Of a stretch of DNA of 64,000 nucleotides, positions 25,431-34,606 are shown in pieces. Below the pieces are notes generated by a model, which saw only the letters and a program-made list of their open reading frames with translations, was not told where the DNA came from and did not search any database. The DNA is from Chloroflexota bacterium (GTDB lineage Bacteria; Chloroflexota; Anaerolineae; Anaerolineales; Anaerolineaceae), in the NCBI GenBank assembly GCA_029556265.1, contig JAKQFH010000012.1, positions 1 through 64,000 of the forward strand. Reading direction: 5' to 3'. How positions within the stretch are numbered: the first letter of the stretch is position 1; each line of letters begins with the position of its first letter. Made by a program: the position numbers and the translations under genes.

Positions 25431-26957
25431 TTGAAAAATTCCCCCTTGCTCATCTTTTTTCTCGCGGCGGCGCTGATTTTAAGCGCGTGCTCCGGCAGCC
25501 GCTCCCTCACGCCTGCAGCCAGCCTGCCAGCGCCGCAGGTTTTAGTATCATCCGAAGCACCAGACGCGAACCCAACCTCTCCGACAATAACAGCCCCATC
25601 CACCGCTGAAACACCTGCCGCCCCAACCGCGCAGACACCCCGACCTCTGATGCTGCCTGCCCCCGAAAACCGCACGCATTATAAACTGAACCTTATCCTG
25701 AATTACTACACGCAATACGCTGTCGTGGACGAGACCATCACCTACACAAACCGCAGCAGCCAACCCTTCAGCGAACTAACCGTGGTCGTACCGCCTAAAT
25801 ATTACCCGGGAAGTTTTTCCCTGCGCGGCCTCACAGACAGCAGCGGCAGCCCGATAAGCGGCTGGCAGGAGGACGGCGTGCGTTTTACCATTCCCCTTCA
25901 GACGCCGCTCACACCAGGTGAAAGCACCAGCCTGAACTTCAGCTATCAATTGAACTTACCCAAAAAAGAGGGCACCTTTGGCGTCTCCGGTCGACAAACC
26001 AACCTGATGAATTGGTATCCCTACATACCCCCTTACGAGGAAGGGACCGGCTGGATAATTCACCCGCAGCAGGTTGAGAACAATATGGTGGTCGGCGAAT
26101 ATATGGTGACGGAAATGGCCGATTTTGACGTCAGCCTGCAGTTGACTGACCGGCAGGAGTTGATTGAAGTGGCCGCGAGCGCGCCCGCGGAAGAAAAGAA
26201 TGGTGTGCGCCATTACCATTTGGAATTAGCGCGGGGTTTTTCTTTTTCGGTCAGCGACAGCTACTTTGAACACGAAATTACTCAAGACGGCGTCCGCATT
26301 CACTCCTATGTGTTTATGGAAGCGCGTGAGGCTGGCAAAGCGGTGACCGAAATCGCCGCCCAGGCGCTCAAACTTTTTGGCGAGCTGTATTTCCCCTATC
26401 CCCGCGAGATGATTTCCATTGTCGCGGCCGATTTTCTGCACAACATGGAAATGGATGGGATGGTGATGATTAGTTACGGGGTGTTTGATTTTTATAATAA
26501 AACCCCCAAGACTAACCTCACCATTCTGACCCCGCACGAAATTTCCCACCAATGGTTCTACAGCATGGTCGGGAACGACCAGGCGAAAGAACCCTGGCTG
26601 GATGAAGCCCTGGCAACCTACCACGAAGTGCTGTACTACCAAACCTACCAACCGGACCTGGTGCAGTGGTGGTGGAACAACCGCATCGACGGTTTCGCGC
26701 CCAAGGGTTATGTCAACTCCGATATTTACGTCACCGGCGGCTACCCTGCCTATCGGGATGCGGTCTATCTGCGCGGCGCTCAATTCCTGCAAGAGCTGCG
26801 AGACCTGATAGGCGATGAGGCGTTCTTTGCCGCGTTAAAGGATTACGCCCTCACCAATACTTACAAGCTCGCCTCTGGCGAAGACTTCTTTGCCGCAATT
26901 GCCCGGCACAGCCAGCAAGACCTAAGCCCGCTCCTGGCAAAATATTTCCGGAATTAA
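25431..26957 (+). CDS. M1 family metallopeptidase lipoprotein
   Basis: 508 residues beginning with TTG; no in-frame ATG or GTG is usable, and GTGAGG precedes it. The lipobox LILSAC follows the signal, then a Thr/Pro/Ala-rich linker. A beta-sandwich N-domain (about 75-270) precedes the gluzincin catalytic domain with His369-Glu370-x-x-His373 (HEISHQW) and Glu392 (LDEALATYHE), the exact M1 spacing. M1 enzymes are zinc aminopeptidases; the GxMEN exopeptidase motif is read as NMEMDGMVMI here, so substrate binding may differ. It would sit outside the cell on a lipid anchor, probably trimming external peptides. Confidence 0.88.
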   Translation: MKNSPLLIFFLAAALILSACSGSRSLTPAASLPAPQVLVSSEAPDANPTSPTITAPSTAETPAAPTAQTPRPLMLPAPENRTHYKLNLILNYYTQYAVVDETITYTNRSSQPFSELTVVVPPKYYPGSFSLRGLTDSSGSPISGWQEDGVRFTIPLQTPLTPGESTSLNFSYQLNLPKKEGTFGVSGRQTNLMNWYPYIPPYEEGTGWIIHPQQVENNMVVGEYMVTEMADFDVSLQLTDRQELIEVAASAPAEEKNGVRHYHLELARGFSFSVSDSYFEHEITQDGVRIHSYVFMEAREAGKAVTEIAAQALKLFGELYFPYPREMISIVAADFLHNMEMDGMVMISYGVFDFYNKTPKTNLTILTPHEISHQWFYSMVGNDQAKEPWLDEALATYHEVLYYQTYQPDLVQWWWNNRIDGFAPKGYVNSDIYVTGGYPAYRDAVYLRGAQFLQELRDLIGDEAFFAALKDYALTNTYKLASGEDFFAAIARHSQQDLSPLLAKYFRN

Positions 26958-27165
26958 TCTCCGCACACCGCGGAAAGATATTATCTGTTCCGATTTAATA
27001 TTTCCCAAAATGAACCGGGTGGTGTCTATCCAACACAGAAGCATTCTATTCGCAATACCCCGCCAGGCACGGATTCTGAGGCTGTGAAGCGTCAAGGCGC
27101 GCTTGCTGAAAGGGCGCTTGAACGCAAGCAAGCCCCAGCAAACGTTTTTCCACCCAAACGCTAAC

Positions 27166-27194
27166 TTGACAGGGATAATAAAGCTGATTATTAT
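27166..27194 (+). promoter_or_regulatory. sigma70-type promoter of the LysM-M23 peptidase
   Basis: TTGACA (27166-27171), 17 bases, TATTAT (27189-27194). A GGAG ribosome site precedes the ATG at 27212. Confidence 0.85.
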
Positions 27195-27211
27195 GCCTGT
27201 TTGGAGATCCT

Positions 27212-28807
27212 ATGGATAATCACACCCAACCAAACAACTCCGACACGCCCTCCGACTCAGAAAACCCCCCAATGGACACCGCGCGTGATAACCTGGCGCG
27301 CCGCTCCAGTTGGCACAAAAAACCGGGCAGCATCGCGGCACTTTTGCTGGTTCTGGCAGCCTTGATTTTGATTAGCGCCTGGCTGACTGGCAGCCCCGCC
27401 AAAACAACCCAACCGCCCACGCCCAGCCCCACCCCTCTGAACGCACCCCAATTAGCTTATGAGATAGAAACTGCGACGGCAGTTCCCACCGTTCAGCCGA
27501 CTGCTTTACCAACAGCGGAACCAACCCGCGCGGAAGTCATCAGCTATGTCATTCAGGAGGGCGACACGATTTTTTCAATCGCGTATAAATTTGGCATCGC
27601 CCCCGAAACCATTCTTTGGTCGAACCGCTACGAACTGGGCGATGACCCGGAAGCTTATAAGCCGGGCGTCTCCATTTACATCCTCCCGGTGGACGGCGTG
27701 TACCACACCTGGCAAACCGGAGAGGGTTTGAACGGCGTCTCAGATTTCTATGGGGTTACCCCTGATGACATCATCAATTACCCGGGTAATAAGCTGGACC
27801 GTGCCAGCCTGGGCAGCCTTTCCCTGCCAAATATCCCGGCAGGTACGCGTCTGGTTGTGCCCGGTGGAAGCCGCCCCGAAACAGTCTCAGCGGATAGTCT
27901 GCTCACCTACGCTGCCCTGAAACAAATCGGGAACATACCCCTTGGCACCCCGGAAGATTTCCCCCCGCCACGCAAAGAAATCATCGCCTATCAGGTGGCA
28001 GCGGAAGACACGCTGTTCACCATCGCCGAGAAATTCAACCTCACACCCGAAACTGTCCTCTGGGCAAACCGGTATATCCTGGGCGACACCCCGGATGGAA
28101 TTGTCCCTGGTCAGAAGCTCTTTATCCTTCCGGATAACGGCGTCTATCACGGTTGGAGTCATAACGAGAACCTCGATAAGGTGGCTTCTTTTTACCATGT
28201 GAGCCGGGATGTAATTCTGGATGAACCGCTGAACCACCTGAACCGCAGCGCCTTCGCGGACCTGAGCCATCCGAGTATTAAAGCCGGCACCCTGCTGTAC
28301 GTTCCCGGTGGAACGCGCCCGCCTGTCACCTGGGTCACGGTAGTTGGTCCGGGCGAAGACGGCGTTGGTGACCATCCGAACGTGTCATACCTCGGCGCGT
28401 ATGCCTGCAACAGCACAGCCTGGACGGTCGGTACAGGAAATTGGCAGTTCCCCACCAGCGAGCATTGGATATCGGGCTACGAATACACCCCACCCACGCA
28501 CAACGGTTTGGATTACGCGGGTCGGATGGGCTATGATATTTACGCGGCCGATTCTGGCGTCATCATCTATTCCGGCTGGTCCACGCGCGGTTATGGCAAT
28601 ACGATAGTGATTGACCACGGCAACGGTTACCTCTCGCTCTACGCGCACCTGATGGACGGCGGAATGATCCAGGCTTGCGGCACGCAAGTTTCTGCCGGGC
28701 AATTGATTGGCTACATGGGCTCCACCGGTCAATCCACCGGACCGCACCTGCATTTTGAAATCCGCTATAACGGTTCGCCGGTAAACCCACACGACTTTGG
28801 CTTGTAA
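27212..28807 (+). CDS. membrane-anchored LysM repeat M23 endopeptidase
   Basis: 531 residues. A membrane segment (about 40-58) follows a disordered cytoplasmic start, then a Thr/Pro-rich linker. Two long repeats of ~115 residues follow, each a pair of LysM-like units (YVIQEGDTIFSIAYKFGI, YQVAAEDTLFTIAEKFNL), ending in VPGGSRP and VPGGTRP. The C-terminal M23 domain is canonical: HNGLDY with metal His and Asp, VIDHGNGYLSLYAHL, and GPHLHFEIRYNG. M23 enzymes cut peptide cross-links in peptidoglycan, while LysM binds the glycan. It is thus a wall-remodelling enzyme outside the membrane. It is convergent with the three related genes to its right, sharing a bidirectional terminator. Confidence 0.93.
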   Translation: MDNHTQPNNSDTPSDSENPPMDTARDNLARRSSWHKKPGSIAALLLVLAALILISAWLTGSPAKTTQPPTPSPTPLNAPQLAYEIETATAVPTVQPTALPTAEPTRAEVISYVIQEGDTIFSIAYKFGIAPETILWSNRYELGDDPEAYKPGVSIYILPVDGVYHTWQTGEGLNGVSDFYGVTPDDIINYPGNKLDRASLGSLSLPNIPAGTRLVVPGGSRPETVSADSLLTYAALKQIGNIPLGTPEDFPPPRKEIIAYQVAAEDTLFTIAEKFNLTPETVLWANRYILGDTPDGIVPGQKLFILPDNGVYHGWSHNENLDKVASFYHVSRDVILDEPLNHLNRSAFADLSHPSIKAGTLLYVPGGTRPPVTWVTVVGPGEDGVGDHPNVSYLGAYACNSTAWTVGTGNWQFPTSEHWISGYEYTPPTHNGLDYAGRMGYDIYAADSGVIIYSGWSTRGYGNTIVIDHGNGYLSLYAHLMDGGMIQACGTQVSAGQLIGYMGSTGQSTGPHLHFEIRYNGSPVNPHDFGL

Positions 28808-28826
28808 ACAGTTTGGATTTAAATTC

Positions 28827-28864
28827 AAAACAGGCTGTCGGAAAATACCGCGGCCTGTTTTTTG
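28827..28864. terminator. bidirectional terminator between convergent cell-wall genes
   Basis: AAAACAGGC (28827-28835) and GCCTGTTTT (28853-28861) pair perfectly, with T-runs on both strands. It serves the plus-strand LysM-M23 gene and the minus-strand paralogue ending at 28879. Confidence 0.85.
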
Positions 28865-28878
28865 TTTCGAACGCCAGC

Positions 28879-30354
28879 TTAGCGGCGGGTTATCATACTG
28901 CTGGTGGGGGATTCGGTGCTGGCAATCACAACTTCATCCCCGCGCACAAGCTTGCCTAGGTACGCGCGGCTGCCTTCCACCGGCGTCCAACCGTCCATAT
29001 TGAAGGGCAAAAAACCAGTCGCGGAAATCCATTCGCCGTTATACTTGCGGGCTATGTGCAAATGCGTGCCGGTCGCCTGCCCGCCTTCACAAGACGGATG
29101 TCCGATTGGGTCGCCCTGTTTAACCACCGTCCCCACCGTCACGCGCCCCTCCTGGGCAATATGCAGATAAAAGACAGTCCAGCCCGTGCGCTCGTCTCCG
29201 TCCCCATCCAGGTCTAAAATAGCTGTGCCGGGTCCGGTTCGAACAATTACGCCGTCAGCGACCGCGACAGCCACTTCATTAGTGCCCACGCAGCCTTTGG
29301 AGCCGACCGGCGGCGCCAGGTCTATGGCGGCATAAGGCTTCAGGTTTCCCCAGCCGGTATGCGGTCCGCCGGTATAAGACCAGGTGGTTCCCATCCGGAA
29401 AGGCAGGATAAACTGCGGCTGGGTCAGGCTGCCCGGCAGTACAGTCGTATTCCCTTGCCATGGGTCGCCAAACATTTCCATGTAAGTTTTTGCAAAACCG
29501 TCCGGACCAATCGCGCGTTTATATTCCTCACCGTCCAGAAAGAGCGAAAAATAATTCTGCAAGGCAACAGTGCCGGCGTTCTGCCAGGGGTCAATGTTTT
29601 CTATCTCGCCGTTCAAATGCGTGATGGAGGTCAGCTCACCCTGTCGGTAGCGGTAATAACCGTCATTCAGCAAATCCGCGCTGTGCGAGAGCTGCAGGTA
29701 TACGCCAGTGTAAACTTCTTCAGGCATCAGCAAATTTAGCTCGCGGGCGCGGTCGCGGCTCGGGTTCGAAAGCGCCTGCGCCCTGTATTCCAGAAGCGCC
29801 AGCAACAGCCGGGGATTGATGCTGTAATTCTCCCCCAGCCAAGTGAGCAAATTCACCGCGTCCTTATACTCCTCCTGGATGTACGAGCCGTAGTATTTGT
29901 ACCAGCCCGGGCTGGATTCGACATACGCGCGCAGGTCAAAGCCAATCAGGTCCGGTCCATAAACAAAGGCGGAATCCGGAATAATCTGGTAAGCAGTTCC
30001 CCACAGGGGCTTGTAATAAATCGGGATTTTCATCGGAAAACCCGGCGGCATCGTGGTGGCTGAGGTCGGGATTTCAGGGTTCGCCCACAAAATTTCCTGT
30101 TCCGAAGCCCCAAACCGGACAGATAGCAAATGCAGTGTATCCCCGCTTTGCGCGGTGTAATCCACGATGGTGCCAGGGGGGTAAACCGGGCGCGCGGGAA
30201 AAGGCGTAGAGGTGGCCAGTTCTGCCACTTCAGTAGGCTGCCCCGGCGGCAGGATGTACGTTGGTCTGGCGTTCGAACAGGCACTCAAAAGAAAGAGGAA
30301 AGCCAGCAGGAACGCCCTGTAATTGAATTTAATTCGGAATGAACGACCTATCAT
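28879..30354 (-). CDS. LysM / helical domain / M23-like lipoprotein, paralogue 3
   Basis: 491 residues from the ATG at 30354, which gives a clean lipoprotein signal (FLLSAC, Cys26); an upstream in-frame start has no support. Order: signal, one LysM (about 62-110; AQSGDTLHLLSVRFGA), a helical middle domain (about 130-300) with NPRLLLALLEY, and an M23-like C-domain. In the latter GPHTGWG and AAIDLAPP supply the first His/Asp pair, and GTHLHIARKYNGEW the HxH. A DLDGDGDERTGW insert replaces the usual DHGNG turn. Together with the next two genes it forms a tandem family of presumed wall hydrolases on the cell surface. Peptidase activity is inferred from conserved metal ligands. Confidence 0.85.
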   Translation of the reverse strand: MIGRSFRIKFNYRAFLLAFLFLLSACSNARPTYILPPGQPTEVAELATSTPFPARPVYPPGTIVDYTAQSGDTLHLLSVRFGASEQEILWANPEIPTSATTMPPGFPMKIPIYYKPLWGTAYQIIPDSAFVYGPDLIGFDLRAYVESSPGWYKYYGSYIQEEYKDAVNLLTWLGENYSINPRLLLALLEYRAQALSNPSRDRARELNLLMPEEVYTGVYLQLSHSADLLNDGYYRYRQGELTSITHLNGEIENIDPWQNAGTVALQNYFSLFLDGEEYKRAIGPDGFAKTYMEMFGDPWQGNTTVLPGSLTQPQFILPFRMGTTWSYTGGPHTGWGNLKPYAAIDLAPPVGSKGCVGTNEVAVAVADGVIVRTGPGTAILDLDGDGDERTGWTVFYLHIAQEGRVTVGTVVKQGDPIGHPSCEGGQATGTHLHIARKYNGEWISATGFLPFNMDGWTPVEGSRAYLGKLVRGDEVVIASTESPTSSMITRR

Positions 30355-30403
30355 AGCTCTGTCTGGTGGTATAACGCCACTACTATACCACAAAGCGGAG
30401 GTT

Positions 30404-32002
30404 CTAGTCCCCGCGCGAGATATGCGCGGGGGTGGAGCTGAACTGGTTGGATTTCACAATTTCAGCTCCGTTGATTAACCAACCCTGGTAGGGCACCGAA
30501 GCGGCTTTCGCTGTCCATCCGCTCAACTTGAATGCCAGCGGTCCATCTGCCGGTATCCATTCGCCATTATACTTGCGGGCTAAATGCAGGTGGGTCCCGG
30601 TGGATATCCCCCCTTCGCAGGAGGGATGCCCGATGCGTTCGCCTTTTTCCACCCATGTCCCGAGTTTTACGCGGTGCGTTGTCCCCACGTGCAAGTACAC
30701 GATATTCCAGCCGGTTTCTTCGTTTCCGTCTCCGTCCATATCCACCACGACCGTGCCGTTATCCGAACGGACCACAAACCCAGCCGAGGCGGCTGTAATC
30801 CAAGTGCTGTTTGGCAGGCAGCCCGGCGCGTCCGCGGGCGGGGCAAAATCCAACGCGGCGCGCACGTCCACCGCGCCCCAGGCGGCATGCGGCCCGCTGG
30901 TATACGACCAGACAATCCCGTTTTCGAACGGCAGGTCGAGTTCCGGTTGTTCCATTCCGGGGGTAAATAATGAGGAATATTGCTGCGCGGTCAACCAGGG
31001 GTTACCGAACATGCTTTCATACGTGTTGAGCAGACTTCTGTCCGAGTATAAAGCTTCGCGCCAGGCATCCTGGTTTCGCGTCTGCGCGAAGAAATACATC
31101 CAGGCAACCGTAGCGCAGTTTAGCTCCGGCGCCAACCGCAGGCTGCTCCCATCCGGAAAAGTCAGCCCGAGCAGTGTGCCTTCCCGCCAACCGTAGTAAC
31201 CCGTGCCGAGTTTCCCCGCGGCTGAGACTAACTGTTTGTAAAGCCCGGTCTGTCCGGATTCGTGCAAGCCCAATGGATAATAGAGACCGTCCTGCGTGGT
31301 TGGGGTGCCGTAGACCCAGGCGCTTTCATATTCCAGCAGGGCGAGCAAAAGTCGGGGGTGTATGGAATAATCCCGTGCCACGCGGCGGATGATTTCCGTG
31401 CCTGTCATCACCCCGTTTGCGTAAACGCTTTCCTGATAATTGGCAAGCTTCCCGCCTGCCTGGGCAATGAAGCCGTCCAGGTCAAAATCAAGCGCGCTGG
31501 GTGAATTTACGACCTCAGCATCCGGAAAAAGCTTAAGATTATCGCTTGTGTTTTCCAGGCGCGCCGGAATGAGGAGAAGCTGCCCTTCGGAGATAAATCC
31601 ATGTTCTGATAAGCTTGCCGTACTGCTGATATCGCTGACAGACACGCCAAAACGAAGCGCGAGCACGTCCAGGCTGTCGCCGCTTTGGGCGTAATATAAA
31701 ATCGGCGCGTTTGGGCTGGCCGCGACGGCGGGGGACTGATTGGAGAGGATTTCGGGAGCCTTGTTTGACAGCGCCGCTGCTTCAACTGAGCCCGCCGCGG
31801 CGATTGCGGCTAAGGGCGCTTCCTTAATATCCGGGGCTTGCGCGGGCAGGCTCAGCGGCAGCGCGGTTTCACCCGCGGAGATTTTCGCGGCCACTTTACC
31901 CGGGGCTTGTATCACATTAGCCAGCAAGACCCCAATGCAAATGGCCAGCGCCAGCAAAGCGGCAAGGAAACGCTGCGTTTTCCGCCGGCGGCGGGCAGCC
32001 AT
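30404..32002 (-). CDS. LysM / helical domain / M23-like membrane protein, paralogue 2
   Basis: 532 residues from the ATG at 32002, chosen because it yields a basic MAARRRRKTQ leader directly before the hydrophobic segment and has GGAAAGG upstream; ATG at 32089 would overlap the previous gene by 59 bases. It is anchored by an uncleaved N-terminal helix, not a lipobox. The domains are an Ala/Pro-rich linker, LysM (YAQSGDSLDVLALRFGV), the helical domain with HPRLLLALLEYESAW, then M23-like with GPHAAWGAVDV, the insert DMDGDGNEETGW and GTHLHLARKYNGEW. Role as for its neighbours. Gene order and spacing (28 bases after the upstream stop) indicate one transcript. Confidence 0.85.
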   Translation of the reverse strand: MAARRRRKTQRFLAALLALAICIGVLLANVIQAPGKVAAKISAGETALPLSLPAQAPDIKEAPLAAIAAAGSVEAAALSNKAPEILSNQSPAVAASPNAPILYYAQSGDSLDVLALRFGVSVSDISSTASLSEHGFISEGQLLLIPARLENTSDNLKLFPDAEVVNSPSALDFDLDGFIAQAGGKLANYQESVYANGVMTGTEIIRRVARDYSIHPRLLLALLEYESAWVYGTPTTQDGLYYPLGLHESGQTGLYKQLVSAAGKLGTGYYGWREGTLLGLTFPDGSSLRLAPELNCATVAWMYFFAQTRNQDAWREALYSDRSLLNTYESMFGNPWLTAQQYSSLFTPGMEQPELDLPFENGIVWSYTSGPHAAWGAVDVRAALDFAPPADAPGCLPNSTWITAASAGFVVRSDNGTVVVDMDGDGNEETGWNIVYLHVGTTHRVKLGTWVEKGERIGHPSCEGGISTGTHLHLARKYNGEWIPADGPLAFKLSGWTAKAASVPYQGWLINGAEIVKSNQFSSTPAHISRGD

Positions 32003-32030
32003 CCTGCGCTGCCTTTCCGCGCGCGAGCAG

Positions 32031-33611
32031 TTAACGTCCGATGGCGTTGAAATCGGCACGGCCATTGAAAGCTTCAACTGTGTGTCCATTTTTTATCAGA
32101 TATCCATCATATTCAAATCCGGCACCTTCGCTCGTCCACCCGCTCAGGACGAACGGCAGGCTGCCGTCCGCGGGAATCCACACGCCGTTATATCGGCGCG
32201 CGAGGTGCAAATGTGTGCCAGTGGAGTACCCGCCCTCACAGGAGGGATATCCCAGCACGTCTCCCTGACGCAGATAGGTGCCCTCCGCAGCTCTGCCTTC
32301 GCTGGCAACATGCAGATAGAGCAGCGACCAGCCGGTCTGTTCAATGCCGTCCCCATCCAGGTCTTGTACCACCACCCCATTACCCGAGCGTACCACCAGG
32401 CCGTCCGCGGCGGCTGTCACCGGCGTTTGGCTTTCATAGCAGCCAAACTCCTCGCCGGGCGGGGCAAAATCAATACCGGCGAAGGCTGAGCCTGTTCCCC
32501 AACCCACGTGCGGTCCACCGGTGAAGTACCAGGTGTCGCCAGGTCTGAAAGGCAGTTCAAGTTCGGGTTGGACCAGGTTTTCCGGCACTAGGGGCTCAAT
32601 TGAAAACGCGAACGGAAAGCCAAAAAGCCGCTCGTAGTCCGCGTAAAAACCTTCCGGTGAAACTGCCTGTTTCCATTCTTCTTTACCCAGGAGCAAGCCG
32701 AAAAAATACTGCATGCCGGCTGTAGCCCCGTTAATTGCCGCGTTCGCGCGCATCACCGAACCGTCAGCGAGAATCCACACCGCAACGGCGGCATTGTCCC
32801 AAAGCGTGTACCCCCGGGTCATCTCATTCGCCGCCCAACTGAGCTGTTTATACAGCCCCTTTCGGTTCGCGTTCTTCAACCCCAGCGGGTAGTCCTCAGA
32901 GACGCCTGTTTTTCCGGCAGATGTTAACCAGCCGCTGCGATATTCCAACACCGCCAGCAGCAGGCGCGGATTCACAGAAAATTCATCCGCCACGCGTTGA
33001 ACGATTTCGGCTCCGCTGAGCGTCGTGTCATCTTCCAGGGTTTCGCTGTAGCGGTAAAGCTTTCCGGAAAACTGGGCTGCCACCGAGAGGGTGTCAAACC
33101 CGACGGCTGAAGGGCTGTAGAACAGTTCCGCGTCGGGGATAATTTTGAAGTCCGTCGCCAGTTCGTTCGCGCTGGCGGGTGGAATGGTCAGTTTTTGTCC
33201 GGGTTCGATGAGATTCGGGTCCTTGAGATCCGGGTTCGCGCTCAAAATCTGCCCGACAGAGACCTGATGCCTCAGGGCGATACGTTCCAGCGAATCCCCG
33301 GATACGACGGTGTATTCCTCAGTTTGCGCGCGTAACGTGGGCAGGGGCGCGGGTTGATTGGGCGTAGGCGTCGGCCCGGCGGGGGCGGGGGTGATAGTGT
33401 TCCGCGGCAGCGTTAGAATTTGGGTTTGCGTGCTGATTCCGGTCGGGGTTTGGCTGCCTGTCAGGCCTTGCGGCACCTGCCAGGGGTCATAATTGGCAGT
33501 CGGTCGAAAACAACCAGCCAGCAGCAAACCTGGGATTAATACCGCGCACAACCGCCTGGTAAGTTTGCCAAGCCGGGGGCCGCTGTACGAAATTAAACGC
33601 TGTGCTCTCAT
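32031..33611 (-). CDS. LysM / helical domain / M23-like lipoprotein, paralogue 1
   Basis: 526 residues from the ATG at 33611, which places a lipobox (LLLAGC) about 34 residues in; a start further upstream is possible. A Thr/Pro linker leads to LysM (YTVVSGDSLERIALRHQV), the helical domain (NPRLLLAVLEYRSGW) and the M23-like domain with GPHVGWG, FAGIDFAPP, the insert DLDGDGIEQTGW and GTHLHLARRYNGVW. It is the first of three tandem genes. The near-identical motif order in all three points to duplication followed by divergence of the anchors (lipoprotein, membrane helix, lipoprotein). Confidence 0.85.
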   Translation of the reverse strand: MRAQRLISYSGPRLGKLTRRLCAVLIPGLLLAGCFRPTANYDPWQVPQGLTGSQTPTGISTQTQILTLPRNTITPAPAGPTPTPNQPAPLPTLRAQTEEYTVVSGDSLERIALRHQVSVGQILSANPDLKDPNLIEPGQKLTIPPASANELATDFKIIPDAELFYSPSAVGFDTLSVAAQFSGKLYRYSETLEDDTTLSGAEIVQRVADEFSVNPRLLLAVLEYRSGWLTSAGKTGVSEDYPLGLKNANRKGLYKQLSWAANEMTRGYTLWDNAAVAVWILADGSVMRANAAINGATAGMQYFFGLLLGKEEWKQAVSPEGFYADYERLFGFPFAFSIEPLVPENLVQPELELPFRPGDTWYFTGGPHVGWGTGSAFAGIDFAPPGEEFGCYESQTPVTAAADGLVVRSGNGVVVQDLDGDGIEQTGWSLLYLHVASEGRAAEGTYLRQGDVLGYPSCEGGYSTGTHLHLARRYNGVWIPADGSLPFVLSGWTSEGAGFEYDGYLIKNGHTVEAFNGRADFNAIGR

Positions 33612-33749
33612 CAGTAGGTACGATGCAATATTCGTGCCACCGCAAGTAAGGGCAGCCGCCCCTGCCGCTCTGGAAATCTGAGAAGCCAAGCTTTCTCCCG
33701 AACCTGACGCCAGCGAGAATACTTTCCAGGCTCCCGGTAGTTATTGGAT

Positions 33750-33777
33750 TTGACAAAACAGAAGGAATGGATAAAAT
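33750..33777 (+). promoter_or_regulatory. promoter of tRNA-Leu
   Basis: TTGACA (33750-33755), 16 bases, TAAAAT (33772-33777), 11 bases before the mature tRNA. Confidence 0.8.
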
Positions 33778-33788
33778 ATTACTCTACC

Positions 33789-33873
33789 GCCGGAGTGGTG
33801 GAACTGGCAGACACGCTACGTTCAGGGCGTAGTGAGCATAGCGCTCGTGAGAGTTCAAATCTCTCCTTCGGCA
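33789..33873 (+). tRNA. tRNA-Leu (CAG)
   Basis: An 85-nt class II tRNA. The acceptor GCCGGAG pairs with CTTCGGC (one G-T), the anticodon loop TTCAGGG carries CAG, a long variable arm follows, and the T-arm is GAGAG-TTCAAAT-CTCTC. Discriminator A; CCA is not encoded. It has its own promoter and a terminator three bases downstream. Confidence 0.95.
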
Positions 33874-33875
33874 CA

Positions 33876-33905
33876 AACGCAACCGCTTTGGTTGCGTTTT
33901 TTTTT
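33876..33905 (+). terminator. intrinsic terminator after tRNA-Leu
   Basis: AACGCAACC and GGTTGCGTT form a perfect 9-bp stem with a 5-base loop, running into about nine T residues. Confidence 0.95.
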
Positions 33906-33969
33906 ACGCCTTCTTGAGTGCGCCGGGCGGATGCCGCGGTGGTACAATTGTTGCAACAGAATCGGGCAT

Positions 33970-34368
33970 ATGAAGAAGCTTTGGGAAAAAATTAAACAGG
34001 TAAATTGGACCGATCGGCGGGTTTTGTTGGTTATTGGCGTTGTTGTCCTTGTTTTCATGATGATGGATTTCAATAACCGCATGGTGCGCTCGCTTAAACT
34101 TGAGAAACAGGAGCAGCAGCTCCAAACGCGCGTGGCAGCCCTCAACCAGACCAAGCAGCGCCTCGAAGCTGACATCGCGTATGCCAATTCCGACCGCGCC
34201 GTGGAAGAATGGGCGCGAGAAGAGGCAAAGCTCATCAAGGAAGGGGACGTCCCGATTATCATCCGTCCTCAATCCAATGCCACCCCTGTGCCAACCCCGA
34301 CGCCGCTTCCGGAAACCAAGGAGCTTTCCCGTCTGGAAATTTGGAAGCAGCTTTTCTGGGGAGAATAA
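33970..34368 (+). CDS. FtsB/DivIC-like septum formation initiator
   Basis: 132 residues from the ATG at 33970. A short basic N-terminus precedes a single membrane helix (about 18-36), then a coiled coil (about 42-80, LEKQEQQLQTRVAALNQTKQRLEADI), then a segment typical of FtsB/DivIC (EEWAREEAKLIKEGDVPI) and a Thr/Pro-rich tail ending in EIWKQLFWGE. In the family this bitopic protein links FtsL and FtsQ/DivIB in the divisome. The C-terminal proline-rich tail is longer than usual. No other division genes adjoin it, so placement rests on architecture and sequence style. Confidence 0.8.
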   Translation: MKKLWEKIKQVNWTDRRVLLVIGVVVLVFMMMDFNNRMVRSLKLEKQEQQLQTRVAALNQTKQRLEADIAYANSDRAVEEWAREEAKLIKEGDVPIIIRPQSNATPVPTPTPLPETKELSRLEIWKQLFWGE

Positions 34369-34591
34369 ACCCGTGTGGTTATGCTGAAAACCGCAGCTCC
34401 GCCGCAAACGCGGAGTTTCTTGTTTTCAAATCCGCGGCTCTCAAAAATCACAGCAGCGATCCCCCCAAAACCAGCTTGACTTCAGCCCCGGCAGCCGGGT
34501 CAAGCCGCGCCTGCCAGGCCGGTTTCTCCAGCCGGGCATGAGTCGCGCGGCGCTTCAGGATCGCGCAGGGGCGATTTTCTCGTTTCTCGGG

Positions 34592-34597
34592 TATAAT
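34592..34597 (+). promoter_or_regulatory. -10 box of a probably leaderless MazG-like gene
   Basis: TATAAT lies 9 bases before the ATG at 34607, with no Shine-Dalgarno between them. The predicted transcription start is therefore at or within a few bases of the start codon. Confidence 0.6.
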
Positions 34598-34606
34598 CTC
34601 AAGGTT

